Shown one piece after another: positions 34,558-41,811 of a stretch of 64,000 nucleotides of DNA. The position numbers and the translations under genes are program-made. Below the pieces are notes generated by a model. The model had not been told where the DNA came from. It ran no database searches and was given only the letters and a program-made list of their open reading frames with translations. The stretch is from the NCBI GenBank assembly GCA_019245115.1, contig JAFARZ010000153.1, forward strand, positions 1-64,000, written 5' to 3'. The stretch is from Streptosporangiaceae bacterium (GTDB lineage Bacteria > Actinomycetota > Actinomycetes > Streptosporangiales > Streptosporangiaceae). Positions within the stretch are counted from its first letter, which is position 1; every line of letters starts with the position of its first letter.

Positions 34558-34701
34558 CTATGCTGCCTCGGTGGCTCCATTCCCGCCGAACAGCTCATCT
34601 AGCACGGCGTCACGAATCTCTCGTGGCAGGTTCTCAAAGCCATTTTGGATGATCTCTTCACGATGGGCCTGGAGGTAGCATCGAATCTCTTCAGTGATCA
34701 T
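34558..34701 (-). CDS. 47-aa hypothetical protein
   Basis: The frame encodes MITEEIRCYLQAHREEII and continues as a mostly helical protein ending GGNGATEAA. AAGGA lies about 6 nt before the ATG. It is not GC-rich at third positions in the usual way. The stop is 12 bp from the next gene's ATG, so the two form a small operon. No family recognised. Confidence 0.5.
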   Translation of the reverse strand: MITEEIRCYLQAHREEIIQNGFENLPREIRDAVLDELFGGNGATEAA

Positions 34702-35192
34702 GTTCCGTCCTTCCTACGACGGTTGATCCTCCCTTGCACCTGAGGCTAATCCCCGATGTCGGAAAACCTGAGACGTGACCTAGACCACGATCACCGCAAG
34801 CGGCCGGGAACGGCCAGCTAGACGGCCATGCCAGCGAACCGAAGGACAAACGTCACTACTTTTGCTGAGAATCAATGACGTTCGTCACTTGACCAGCGGC
34901 GTGGGAGACGTTCAAGTCGGCGCGGTGGGCATCGTCGGCTAGCTCTGCCGCCAAAACGCGCGTTTTCATAGCGTTCCGCGCCAGCGAGCCCAGGAGCCAA
35001 CCGATCACAAGGGGGTGGCCGGCAACCCCCCGGATTCGCTTACTGTTCTTAGCGATTCGGGAGGGTCCGCCGGAGCACCGGGGTTTGGCAGCCGGCTTAT
35101 GACCTTGTTCGTAAGTACCGGCCGACCGCAGCTCTGCGAGCGACCCACCGGCCGCGCTGGACGCGCCGGGCCGACAGGCCAGACATGCCGAA

Positions 35193-35221
35193 GGGCACTC
35201 CCACAAGACACGGGAGTGCCC
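35193..35221. terminator. Terminator-like hairpin without adjacent gene
   Basis: GGGCACTCCC (35193-35202) and GGGAGTGCCC (35212-35221) form a perfect 10-bp stem with a 9-nt loop. No annotated gene ends nearby on either strand. Confidence 0.6.
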
Positions 35222-35441
35222 CTGCAACGTTGCCCCCGGAACTGGCCGACCGCTCCGACGTTAGTGACGCAGCCACACCGTCCATGCGATTGCTGTCACA
35301 GTCGGGATCGCCTGACCTAGCTTGACGATCAGATACCGCAGCGTGGATTCCCACGAGTCCCAGGGTTTCGAGGCATGCTTGAGCGTAGACTTACCTACCA
35401 AGGTGATACTCCTTACCGAGACGTGGGGGTTGAGCCGGTCC

Positions 35442-35478
35442 GCCCCTCACCGTGTCAGCGGTGAGGGGCTTCTCTTAT
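35442..35478 (+). terminator. Intrinsic terminator (11-bp stem plus T-rich tail)
   Basis: GCCCCTCACCG (35442-35452), loop TGTCAG, and CGGTGAGGGGC (35459-35469) are followed by TTCTCTTAT. The T-rich tail fixes the direction as plus strand. No coding gene ends just upstream, so a small RNA or short peptide transcript between about 35222 and 35441 is suspected. Confidence 0.7.
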
Positions 35479-35590
35479 GCGTCGTAGCGTACACAAGGCC
35501 GACTGAGAATGGTGTCGAACGCGCCGAAATGTACGCAACTTTCATGCCGACCTTGGTGTGGTACGGGTTGTAACAACCACCCCTTTCCGC

Positions 35591-35670
35591 AGTGCGTAGT
35601 AGTGCGTAGCAGTGTGCGCCAGTGCGGTGCAATGCGGCCTAGTGCGGCATAGTGTGGTCTAGTGGCAACA
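35591..35670. repeat. Decamer array: eight 10-bp units
   Basis: Eight successive 10-mers start AGTG or AATG in strict register: AGTGCGTAGT, AGTGCGTAGC, AGTGTGCGCC, AGTGCGGTGC, AATGCGGCCT, AGTGCGGCAT, AGTGTGGTCT, AGTGGCAACA. The 10-bp period equals about one helical turn, so a protein could bind all units on one DNA face. TTGACA (35674-35679) follows directly. No gene overlaps. An iteron-like or regulatory array is suspected. Confidence 0.65.
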
Positions 35671-35784
35671 GAATTGACAAACATGCAGGTCAGCCTGGTA
35701 GGGGCTAGGAAGGAACCGGAAGAATCTCGTAGGTATAGGCAGGTACAAGAAACTTCCGGAAAGTTCAAGTCATTGCAATCCCCA

Positions 35785-35903
35785 CCTAGCCCTAGCCATC
35801 CCTATCTATCCCTAGCTATCGCCATTCCATCCCGAAGCTATCCCTAGCCATCCCGAAGCTATCCCTAGCCATCCCCAAGCTATCCCTAGCCATCGCCATT
35901 CCA
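35785..35903. repeat. 21-bp tandem repeats
   Basis: Three clean units of CATCCCGAAGCTATCCCTAGC (35828-35848, 35849-35869, 35870-35890, the last with one change) sit in a longer stretch of degenerate CTATCCCTAGC and CATCGCCATTC blocks. It is noncoding. It lies between the decamer array and a palindrome. Confidence 0.7.
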
Positions 35904-35929
35904 TCGCTATTACTGCACAGTAATAGCGA
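35904..35929. promoter_or_regulatory. 26-bp palindrome (12-bp arms)
   Basis: TCGCTATTACTG-CA-CAGTAATAGCGA is a perfect inverted repeat with arms 35904-35915 and 35918-35929. Its AT-rich core is unusual for the genome. It directly precedes a terminator-like hairpin and could be an operator or recombination site. Confidence 0.5.
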
Positions 35930-35930
35930 A

Positions 35931-35960
35931 GGGGCACCATCGCAGACGCGACGATGCCCC
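35931..35960. terminator. Hairpin downstream of the XRE-DUF397 operon
   Basis: GGGGCACCATCGC and GCGACGATGCCCC pair with a few mismatches around AGAC. It begins 33 bp after the DUF397 stop (minus strand), so it likely terminates that operon. Confidence 0.55.
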
Positions 35961-35992
35961 CTCTAGAGTGTTAGTCCCCGAGTGGCTACTGC

Positions 35993-36205
35993 CTACGGCA
36001 GACGGCCGGACCCGTCTAGGTCGAACTCCCCGTTACGGACGCCAGCGACGAACGCGCGCCACTGGTCGGCCGGAAACCGGTGGACCTGGCCGTGACGATC
36101 CTTGGTGTCACGCACCAGGACTACGCCATCGGCCGATGCCGCTTCGACACAGTTAGCCTCGGAACCTGAGAAGCTGGACTTGCGCCAGCGTGGGCTGTTA
36201 ATCAT
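35993..36205 (-). CDS. DUF397 domain-containing protein
   Basis: A 70-aa protein matching the DUF397 pattern: WRKSSFSGSEANCVEAA ... VLVRDTKDR ... FPADQWRAFVAGVRNGEFD. In Streptomyces-type actinobacteria such proteins sit next to XRE regulators with the DUF5753 domain and influence development and antibiotic production; the pair has been compared with toxin-antitoxin systems. The ATG lies inside the upstream XRE gene (8-bp overlap), so the two are coupled. Confidence 0.93.
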   Translation of the reverse strand: MINSPRWRKSSFSGSEANCVEAASADGVVLVRDTKDRHGQVHRFPADQWRAFVAGVRNGEFDLDGSGRLP

Positions 36206-37022
36206 CTAGTTCGCTCCTGATCTGCGTGAGCAGGCTAGTCGATTCCCGGGGTGGCAGCGCTGCCGCACGGATCAGGTTGAGGGTAGTCATCAGCTCTGCC
36301 ACCTGCGGAGAGGATTCTACGATCATGCCCCCGCCCTTGCACTCGGTATATGCGACGGAGCGTTCATCAGCAAAATCGAACACCGATATGGGACCATCCG
36401 AGCCGGGGTGATCGCTGGCGATGAACGGTAGAACCTGGATCACGACATCCGGCGTCCGAGATACCGCGATGAGCTTGTCTAGCTGCTCAGCCATGACCGC
36501 GCGGCTACCGATCACATGCCGAAGCGCACCCTCATGCAGGACGGACCACAGCATCGGGGGGTTGTCGCGGGTCAGTATCCGCTGGCGTTCCATCCGTCCG
36601 TTGACCTTACGGTCAAGTGCGTCGGGACCGAGTCGAGGCTTTCCCGCGCTGATCACCGCGCGTGCGTAGTCCTCCGTCTGGAGCAAGCCAGGAACAACCC
36701 GCAGTTCCCACTCATGGATACGGACAGCGCGCGTCTCGAAGTCGATTACCGGCGCGAAGTACGAAGGCCACGCCTCACGGGAGATCAGCTCATGCAACGC
36801 CGCGAACGTGCCCGGCAGGTCGAACGCTTCGTCACACCTTATGGCGAAGTCGAGTGTGGGGGTCTTGTTCGTCGTTTCCACGCCACTTACCAGGGAGTCA
36901 GAACAGAGAAGCTTGTCGGCTAGTTCTACCTGGGACCAGCCGGAACGCTTCCGCCATGCTTTGAGCTGTCCCGCAAACTTCGCTAGTGCCGATGCCTTGA
37001 CCGCCGGCGTGCTGTCTTCCAC
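36198..37022 (-). CDS. XRE family regulator with DUF5753 domain (WhiJ-like)
   Basis: A 274-aa protein: N-terminal HTH (FAGQLKAWRKRSGWSQVELADKLLCSDSLVSGVE, ~16-50) and a C-terminal DUF5753 domain (APVIDFETRAVRIHEWELRVVPGLLQTEDYARAVI ... VVIQVLPF ... SVAYTE). GTG 37022 has TAGGCT 7 nt upstream and no ribosome-binding site, suggesting a leaderless start. It forms an operon with DUF397 and is divergent from a micro-ORF operon at 37.2 kb. Confidence 0.93.
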   Translation of the reverse strand: MEDSTPAVKASALAKFAGQLKAWRKRSGWSQVELADKLLCSDSLVSGVETTNKTPTLDFAIRCDEAFDLPGTFAALHELISREAWPSYFAPVIDFETRAVRIHEWELRVVPGLLQTEDYARAVISAGKPRLGPDALDRKVNGRMERQRILTRDNPPMLWSVLHEGALRHVIGSRAVMAEQLDKLIAVSRTPDVVIQVLPFIASDHPGSDGPISVFDFADERSVAYTECKGGGMIVESSPQVAELMTTLNLIRAAALPPRESTSLLTQIRSELDD

Positions 37023-37231
37023 CCGGTCAAGCCTAATTCCACCAGGGTTTACGAACTAGCACTTTCCGCGCGTGGCTGTAGCTGCAATGCCTCTCACCTG
37101 GCACGGTGACTACACGGGATCTTGAACCGGGCGGTAACTATCTGGTCCGCCGGCCTGGACCTGGGTTGTGACAACCCCCGATTCTTGGTCCCACCCATCA
37201 GACGACGAACGCCTTGGGAGGGGCGCTGACC

Positions 37232-37438
37232 GTGGCGACAAACGAACTAGATCTACTCAGCATCGAAGAACTGACCGAAGCGCGAGCACGCGCAACCAAG
37301 CTCATGTCAACCGGCGCGCTCAACCGGCACGTGACCTCTCACCTGGTCGAGCTGCTCGACAACATCGACAAAGCCGTGGCGCGCAAGCATGAGGCTGCCA
37401 GGTTCACCAGCCTTCAGCCGGAACCGGAACCGGCCTGA
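37232..37438 (+). CDS. 68-aa hypothetical helical protein
   Basis: Translates from GTG 37232 (VATNELDLLSIEELTEARAR) with a strong GGGAGGGG ribosome-binding site 9 nt upstream. It is mostly amphipathic helix (HVTSHLVELLDNIDKAVARKHEAA). It opens a tightly packed three-gene micro-ORF operon divergent from the XRE-DUF397 pair; the next start is 1 bp after its stop. No family recognised. Confidence 0.65.
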   Translation: MATNELDLLSIEELTEARARATKLMSTGALNRHVTSHLVELLDNIDKAVARKHEAARFTSLQPEPEPA

Positions 37439-37439
37439 C

Positions 37440-37640
37440 ATGCCAAACCTGGGGGGACTGTCAGCCACGGATCTGGATCACGTCGAAGTAGCCGCTGATC
37501 TGCTCCTGGCCATGCACGAGCGATTCGAGATCCTTGACCCTGAACTAGCCGTCAAGCTGTCCACGCTCGTGGCCGACGTTCACGCCGCTAAGGAAGACCA
37601 GGAGCGTGCGCGACGCCGCTCGAAACCCGATCGCATGTGA
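37440..37640 (+). CDS. 66-aa hypothetical helical protein
   Basis: Translates from ATG 37440 (MPNLGGLSATDLDHVEVAAD), starting at TGA-C-ATG after the previous gene. LLLAMHERFEILDPELAVKL and a charged tail (KEDQERARRRSKPDRM) suggest a helical, possibly oligomeric protein. Function unknown; coupled translation with its neighbours is likely. Confidence 0.65.
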   Translation: MPNLGGLSATDLDHVEVAADLLLAMHERFEILDPELAVKLSTLVADVHAAKEDQERARRRSKPDRM

Positions 37641-37654
37641 GGGGAGGTAACCCC

Positions 37655-37747
37655 ATGATCCATTTCTCTTTCGATCCACCGGACAGCGACGACGAGACCG
37701 AAGATGACAACGTAATAGACGGTGGCTGGGGCGAATCAATCGGCTGA
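37655..37747 (+). CDS. 30-aa acidic microprotein
   Basis: The frame MIHFSFDPPDSDDETEDDNV then IDGGWGESIG has a textbook GGGGAGG ribosome-binding site (37641-37647) 7 nt upstream and lies 14 bp after the preceding gene. Ten of thirty residues are Asp or Glu. It is too short for most gene callers. A strong nested hairpin terminator follows 73 bp later. Confidence 0.55.
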   Translation: MIHFSFDPPDSDDETEDDNVIDGGWGESIG

Positions 37748-37820
37748 CGACTCCCCTGGCGACGGAGAATAAGGCCCACCGCGTCCGCCACCTTGGAGGG
37801 GAGGACGACGCGGCGGGACC

Positions 37821-37872
37821 GCAACCCCGGTAGTTCTGGAGGCTCCAGATTTCCGCCAGCTACCGGGGTTGC
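37821..37872. terminator. Nested double hairpin ending the micro-ORF operon
   Basis: An outer perfect 13-bp stem, GCAACCCCGGTAG (37821-37833) with CTACCGGGGTTGC (37860-37872), encloses an inner perfect 7-bp stem TCTGGAG-G-CTCCAGA (37835-37849). Confidence 0.7.
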
Positions 37873-37976
37873 TCCGTGTTCTGACAGCCAGCGCCGTCTG
37901 CACCATGGCTACCGTTGCTGTTATGGACACCGACCACCCTCTGTAGCAAACTCGACCATGCACGTATTCCGCCTAG

Positions 37977-38327
37977 TTGACCTGGGCAAACGGGCTGACG
38001 ACGAATCTGCAATCTGAATGTTATGACGACGATATCCCGTGGTGGATCCGCCGCGCCGTGCACACCCGGGACCAGAAGTGCCGATGGCCGACCGGATGCG
38101 GACAGCCGACCTGGGCGACCGAGCCGCACCACGTCACCCACCGCGCGGACCACGGCCCGACCGCTGTCGAAAACTTGTATGATTTGTGCTATTACCATCA
38201 TCATATCCTGGTCCACCAGAAAGGGTGGACGATCAAGACCCGGCCCGACGGCACCCTGGAGGCCCGGTCCCCGGACGGAAGGGTATTCACCGAGCACACC
38301 CGCCCGCCGCCACGCCCTCCGGGATGA
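37977..38327 (+). pseudogene. C-terminal remnant of an HNH endonuclease (DUF222-type)
   Basis: The frame contains WWIRRAVHTRDQKCRWPTGC, TEPHHVTHRADHGPTAVENL and CYYHHHILVHQKGWTIKT ... ARSPDGRVF, i.e. the HNH domain that closes DUF222/13E12-repeat proteins. The ~300-residue DUF222 part is missing; only a TTG start is available and upstream sequence does not fit. These genes are multi-copy and often decay, so this is best read as a fragment. Confidence 0.7.
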
Positions 38328-38369
38328 CCCGCCCCGGTGCGGCCGGGATGCACAACCGTAAAACTTATA

Positions 38370-38430
38370 AGCACCGGATAGCCGTCAGCCAGCGGATCAC
38401 TGACCGTGGGCCAGTCGGTTATCCGGTGCT
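38370..38430. repeat. 61-nt inverted repeat before membrane protein gene
   Basis: AGCACCGGATA (38370-38380) and TATCCGGTGCT (38420-38430) are perfect 11-bp arms around a 39-nt loop. The right arm ends 3 bp before the earliest start codon of the next gene. It may be an operator pair or mRNA leader structure. Confidence 0.5.
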
Positions 38431-38433
38431 GCC

Positions 38434-40116
38434 TTGTGCGGGCAACTACGCTTGGCGATCGTGGGGACGCGTGCTCCTGTTGCCCTTCCCGGCGCTGACC
38501 GGTCCGGTGCGAAGAGTGGTCCCGCGCTCGCGACGCCCCGGATCGCCAAAGCGGTGAGCTTGACGCTGGCTGTCGCCCTGCTCTTGTTTCTGTACTGGCG
38601 GCAGTCCTCGTCGGCACCCACCAACGCGGATGGGGCATCGAACGCGTTGCAGGCCTGGGACATGCTGCACGGCAACGTGCTACTGCATGGCTGGCACCTG
38701 TCCGACGTGTCGTTCTACACGACCGAGGTGCCGCAGTACGCCGTGATCGAGGCCTTCACCGGGCTGGGGCCGTGGGTGGTGCACGTGGCAGCGGCGATGA
38801 CCTACACCCTGCTCGTTGTCCTGGCCGCGATCCTGGCCAAGGGCCGCGCGGGCGGACGGGAAGGCCTCACCCGAGCCCTGCTGGCGGCCGGCCTTATCGT
38901 GGCGCCCCAGCTCAGCGCCACCTCTACCCTCTTGCTGGGCCCTGATCACACCGGAACAGCCGTCCCGCTGCTGGTGGCGTGGCTCATCGTCGACGTCTCA
39001 CCTCGACGATGGTTCGTGCCGGTCGCGGTATCCCTGATCCTGGCCTGGGCGCTGGTAGCCGATTCACTCGTTCTCGTCACCGGGATAGCGCCGCTCGCCG
39101 CGGCCTGCCTGCTGCGTGCTGGCGTGGGCTGGCGGAAAGACCGGGCCTCCGCCAGGTTTGAGCTGTCCCTGGCCACGGCGGCGGTCGCGGCGGCCGGGCT
39201 CGGCTGGACTATAGAGCGGACCCTCGGCGCGGCGGGCGGGTATGCGGTGTCGCCGGTTTCGACCAGGACCGTGACCGTGGGTCAGCTGCCCCACACGGCC
39301 TGGGTGATGGCCCGGGCAGCTCTGGAGGTCTTCGGGGCGAACGTGTTCAGCGCTGGCGGCCCGATTACCTTCTCGTTCGTCGCGCTGCACTTGGCTGGCG
39401 CGGCGCTGGTGGTCGTCGCCCTGACGACCGGGATGGTCCGGTTCTTCCGTGCGGCTGACGTTGTCATCCCGGTACTGGTGCTGGCGATCGTGTTCAACTT
39501 GGCCGTTTACACGGTCAGCCGCCAAGGACTGGACATCGCGACCACCCGTGAGATCACGGCGGTGATGCCGTTCGGCGCCGCGCTGGCCGGCCGGACCCTC
39601 GCCGCCCCGCTCCTGGCCGATCCGGTGCTCCGGCTGCGGCTGGTGCCGCCGCTCGTACTGATCGGATGCGGCTATCTCGCCACCCTCGGCTACGCGGCGG
39701 CGCTGCCGTCAGCGCCAGCGGCCAACCAGCGGCTTGCCACCTGGCTGACCGCCCGTCACCTCGATGACGGACTGGCCGGGTACTGGCAGGCCAACAGCAC
39801 CACCCTCGACACGTCCGGCCGGGTCCGGGTCAGTTTCGTCCAGGCGAGCAACGGACGGCTGGTGCCAGGTGGCTGGGAAACCGTGGCGACGGCTTATGAT
39901 CCGGCTCGGCACAACGCACGCTTCCTCGCCGTCAAGGATGCGACGGTTACCCCGGACGTGCTTGCCGCGGCCATGAAAACCTTCGGGGCGCCGGTACATA
40001 CCTACCACTACGACGGCTACACCATCTTCGTCTGGAACACCAACCTGCTAGTCCGCCTCACGGGTGTCGTATCGGCGGGTCCGCTTGGTCGCGCTCCGGC
40101 TGCGTTTGGCGGCTAG
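38434..40116 (+). CDS. Polytopic membrane protein (GT-C-like)
   Basis: About 560 aa, with a TTG start at the 5' limit; an in-frame GTG inside is possible, so the N-terminus is uncertain. After a TM anchor (VSLTLAVALLLFLYWRQ) comes NADGASNALQAWDMLHGNVL, resembling the first extracytoplasmic loop of GT-C membrane glycosyltransferases, then about 9-10 further TM helices and a soluble C-terminal domain (~430-545). It probably transfers sugars from polyprenyl-phosphate donors outside the membrane. The 3' end overlaps the convergent ArfB-containing frame by 69 bp. Confidence 0.72.
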   Translation: MCGQLRLAIVGTRAPVALPGADRSGAKSGPALATPRIAKAVSLTLAVALLLFLYWRQSSSAPTNADGASNALQAWDMLHGNVLLHGWHLSDVSFYTTEVPQYAVIEAFTGLGPWVVHVAAAMTYTLLVVLAAILAKGRAGGREGLTRALLAAGLIVAPQLSATSTLLLGPDHTGTAVPLLVAWLIVDVSPRRWFVPVAVSLILAWALVADSLVLVTGIAPLAAACLLRAGVGWRKDRASARFELSLATAAVAAAGLGWTIERTLGAAGGYAVSPVSTRTVTVGQLPHTAWVMARAALEVFGANVFSAGGPITFSFVALHLAGAALVVVALTTGMVRFFRAADVVIPVLVLAIVFNLAVYTVSRQGLDIATTREITAVMPFGAALAGRTLAAPLLADPVLRLRLVPPLVLIGCGYLATLGYAAALPSAPAANQRLATWLTARHLDDGLAGYWQANSTTLDTSGRVRVSFVQASNGRLVPGGWETVATAYDPARHNARFLAVKDATVTPDVLAAAMKTFGAPVHTYHYDGYTIFVWNTNLLVRLTGVVSAGPLGRAPAAFGG

Positions 40117-40476
40117 CCGCCGCTCGTTCGCGGCCCGGCTGGGACGAGTCGGGATGCGCGGCCGCTGCGGCGGTGCGACCGCGTCGCGGAGCAGCGCGGC
40201 GAGGCGAGCGCGGGCCGCTTGGCGGTTGGCGAGCTGACTGCGCTGCTCGGAGGCGGTCAAGGTCAGCACTCCGTTGGACAGGCGGCCGGCCAGGCGCTGG
40301 AGGACCCGGGCCTTCGCCCAGTCCGGCAGCGAGGGCGAATTCGCCACGTCAAACGACAGTTCGACGCGGCTGTCAGTGGTGTTGACGGACTGTCCCCCGG
40401 GTCCGGACGATCGGGAGAATCGCTCGTGCAGCTCACCGTCCGGGATCACCACGCACCCGTTCACCCTCAGCTCCAT
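40048..40476 (-). CDS. arfB: Peptidyl-tRNA hydrolase ArfB (internal start)
   Basis: A 142-aa ArfB unit beginning MELRVNGCVVIPDGELHERF. SRSSGPGGQSVNTTDSRVEL holds the GGQ motif that hydrolyses peptidyl-tRNA on stalled ribosomes; the basic C-terminal tail (RRLAAKRSRSATKRTRRYD) is the part that enters the empty mRNA channel. Length is normal for stand-alone ArfB. The upstream reading frame stays open into the membrane protein; GGAGG lies only 1-2 nt from the ATG, too close for an ideal site. Confidence 0.8.
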   Translation of the reverse strand: MELRVNGCVVIPDGELHERFSRSSGPGGQSVNTTDSRVELSFDVANSPSLPDWAKARVLQRLAGRLSNGVLTLTASEQRSQLANRQAARARLAALLRDAVAPPQRPRIPTRPSRAANERRLAAKRSRSATKRTRRYDTREAD

Positions 40477-41811
40477 GCCTCCGACGTTATCCGGAGCTCC
40501 CCTACCGGAGTTATCCGGAGCTCCCCTACCGGGGCGATCCGGAGTTCTCCCCCTCGTCGTCTGGAGTGCCGTGCCTGTCCAGTTGCCGCTGGCGGCGCCG
40601 GACAACCACAACCAGCAGCCGATGCCGATCGGATAGCCGAAATATCCCCAGCGAGTGGCCGGTGCGAGGACGAACAGCATGGTGAGGGTGAGGGCCAGGT
40701 ACCCGGCGGCCGATACCGCCGACCGCGGCGGCCGGATCACAAGCGCGACACAGATGCCGACCGCTCCGGCCGCCATCAATGCGATCACCGCCGTGTGGCC
40801 TGCCGAGCCGGTCGCCGCGATCAGATGGCCCGGCAGCGGGCTGGCGGCCGGTGAGTGTGCCTTGGTCAGGCCGAGCGGAAACGCGATCGTGTTCTCGATC
40901 AGGTCGCGGGGCTGGATGACGAGGAACGGGCCGACCACCACCGCGAGCACCCCGGCGGCAGCCGCCGCGAACCTCCCAGCCGCGAACCTTCCGGCCGCGA
41001 ACCTCCCAGCGGCCCCCCGGCCGTCCCGGGCGAGGAACAGGACTCCCACGATGAGCAGCGCCGGCCAGGCGGTGGCCTTCAGCGCGGCGGCGGCGCCGAG
41101 CACCAGGCCCGCCGCGACCGGACGATCCCGCACTGTACGATCATGATCCCGCACCGCCAGGGCCAGCCCGAGGCAGATGAGCCCGATCACCGGAAGGTCG
41201 TTGCCGCTGACCGTGAGCGGGAAGGCTATCAACGGCGAGCTCGCCAGAATCGCGGTGCGCCGGACCGCACCGGTCGCTCCCGCCACCCGAAGCGCGGCCC
41301 AGAACAGCACGACGAACGCCAGTCCGTCCCACACCCTGGGATCCGTGGCCACGCCACCGCCGAACAGCGCCTGCGGCAGCCCGAACAGCGTCATGCCCGG
41401 CAGGTACGGGTTGTATCCGTTGACGTTGCCGCCGAGCTGACCCGCGGACTCATAGGGCCTGCCGTGGTGAACCAGTTGCTGAGCCGAATGCGCTACCACG
41501 CCGACCTCGGGCATGCCCTGGCCGATGGCGGCCAGCCAGCACAGCGGACCGATCAGGGCGCCGGCCACAACTATGGCCAGCGCGAGGTCACGCTGCACCA
41601 GCAGGCGCCGCCACCGGATCCACCGCCACCGGAGCCGGGTAAGGCAGACCAGCGCGGCGCACCCGTACGCGACCGCGGCACAGGCTGCCCACCGCCGGTG
41701 CAGCGGCTGCGTACTGATCGCCACCACCGCCAGGCTGAACGCGCAGCACCCGCCGTAGGCCAGTGCCGGCCACAACCCAGCGAACCGCCCCGCAATACCC
41801 CGTATGTTCAC
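40048..41811 (-). CDS. GT87-like membrane protein fused in frame to ArfB
   Basis: 587 aa without internal stop. Residues 1-~415 form a polytopic membrane protein with NGYNPYLPGMTLFGLPQALF and SGNDLPVIGLICLGLALAV, as in DUF2029/GT87 mannosyltransferases. A 15-bp repeat encodes AAGRF units near residue 270. Residues ~420-444 are an 8-residue repeat (PDNSGRGA-type) from a 24-bp DNA repeat. From residue 446 the sequence is a complete ArfB. Either one fused protein is made, or ArfB starts internally at 40476. Fusion of these unrelated functions is unexpected, and repeat expansion removing a stop codon is a possible cause. Confidence 0.75.
   Translation of the reverse strand: MNIRGIAGRFAGLWPALAYGGCCAFSLAVVAISTQPLHRRWAACAAVAYGCAALVCLTRLRWRWIRWRRLLVQRDLALAIVVAGALIGPLCWLAAIGQGMPEVGVVAHSAQQLVHHGRPYESAGQLGGNVNGYNPYLPGMTLFGLPQALFGGGVATDPRVWDGLAFVVLFWAALRVAGATGAVRRTAILASSPLIAFPLTVSGNDLPVIGLICLGLALAVRDHDRTVRDRPVAAGLVLGAAAALKATAWPALLIVGVLFLARDGRGAAGRFAAGRFAAGRFAAAAAGVLAVVVGPFLVIQPRDLIENTIAFPLGLTKAHSPAASPLPGHLIAATGSAGHTAVIALMAAGAVGICVALVIRPPRSAVSAAGYLALTLTMLFVLAPATRWGYFGYPIGIGCWLWLSGAASGNWTGTALQTTRGRTPDRPGRGAPDNSGRGAPDNVGGMELRVNGCVVIPDGELHERFSRSSGPGGQSVNTTDSRVELSFDVANSPSLPDWAKARVLQRLAGRLSNGVLTLTASEQRSQLANRQAARARLAALLRDAVAPPQRPRIPTRPSRAANERRLAAKRSRSATKRTRRYDTREAD
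40487..40558. repeat. 24-bp tandem repeat in the fusion linker
   Basis: Units at 40487-40510, 40511-40534 (TTATCCGGAGCTCCCC... in both) and a diverged one at 40535-40558. The period is divisible by three, so it keeps the membrane protein and ArfB in one frame. Confidence 0.75.

Larger units (their letters stand above)
34702..35590. other. Gene-poor region with two intrinsic terminators
   Basis: No confident protein gene. A weak candidate is a GTG-started ~50-codon frame on the minus strand (34856-35012, VIGWLLGSLARNAMKTRVLA...), without a ribosome-binding site. The region holds a GGCCGGGAACGGCC hairpin motif at 34802-34815 and two strong terminator-like hairpins at 35193-35221 and 35442-35469. 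An unannotated transcript ending at one or both is likely. Confidence 0.6.

Noticed and set aside
34856-35227. 123-codon minus-strand frame in the gene-poor region
   Set aside because: No ribosome-binding site, N-terminal half not protein-like and crosses a terminator hairpin; only its last ~50 codons are vaguely plausible.
35591-35905. CRISPR array
   Set aside because: Repeats are 10 and 21 bp, directly contiguous, without unique spacers, and no cas genes are present.
34137-38433. Intact prophage or integrative element
   Set aside because: No integrase, structural, replication or transfer gene, and no flanking tRNA or direct-repeat att pair that I could identify; at most a remnant.
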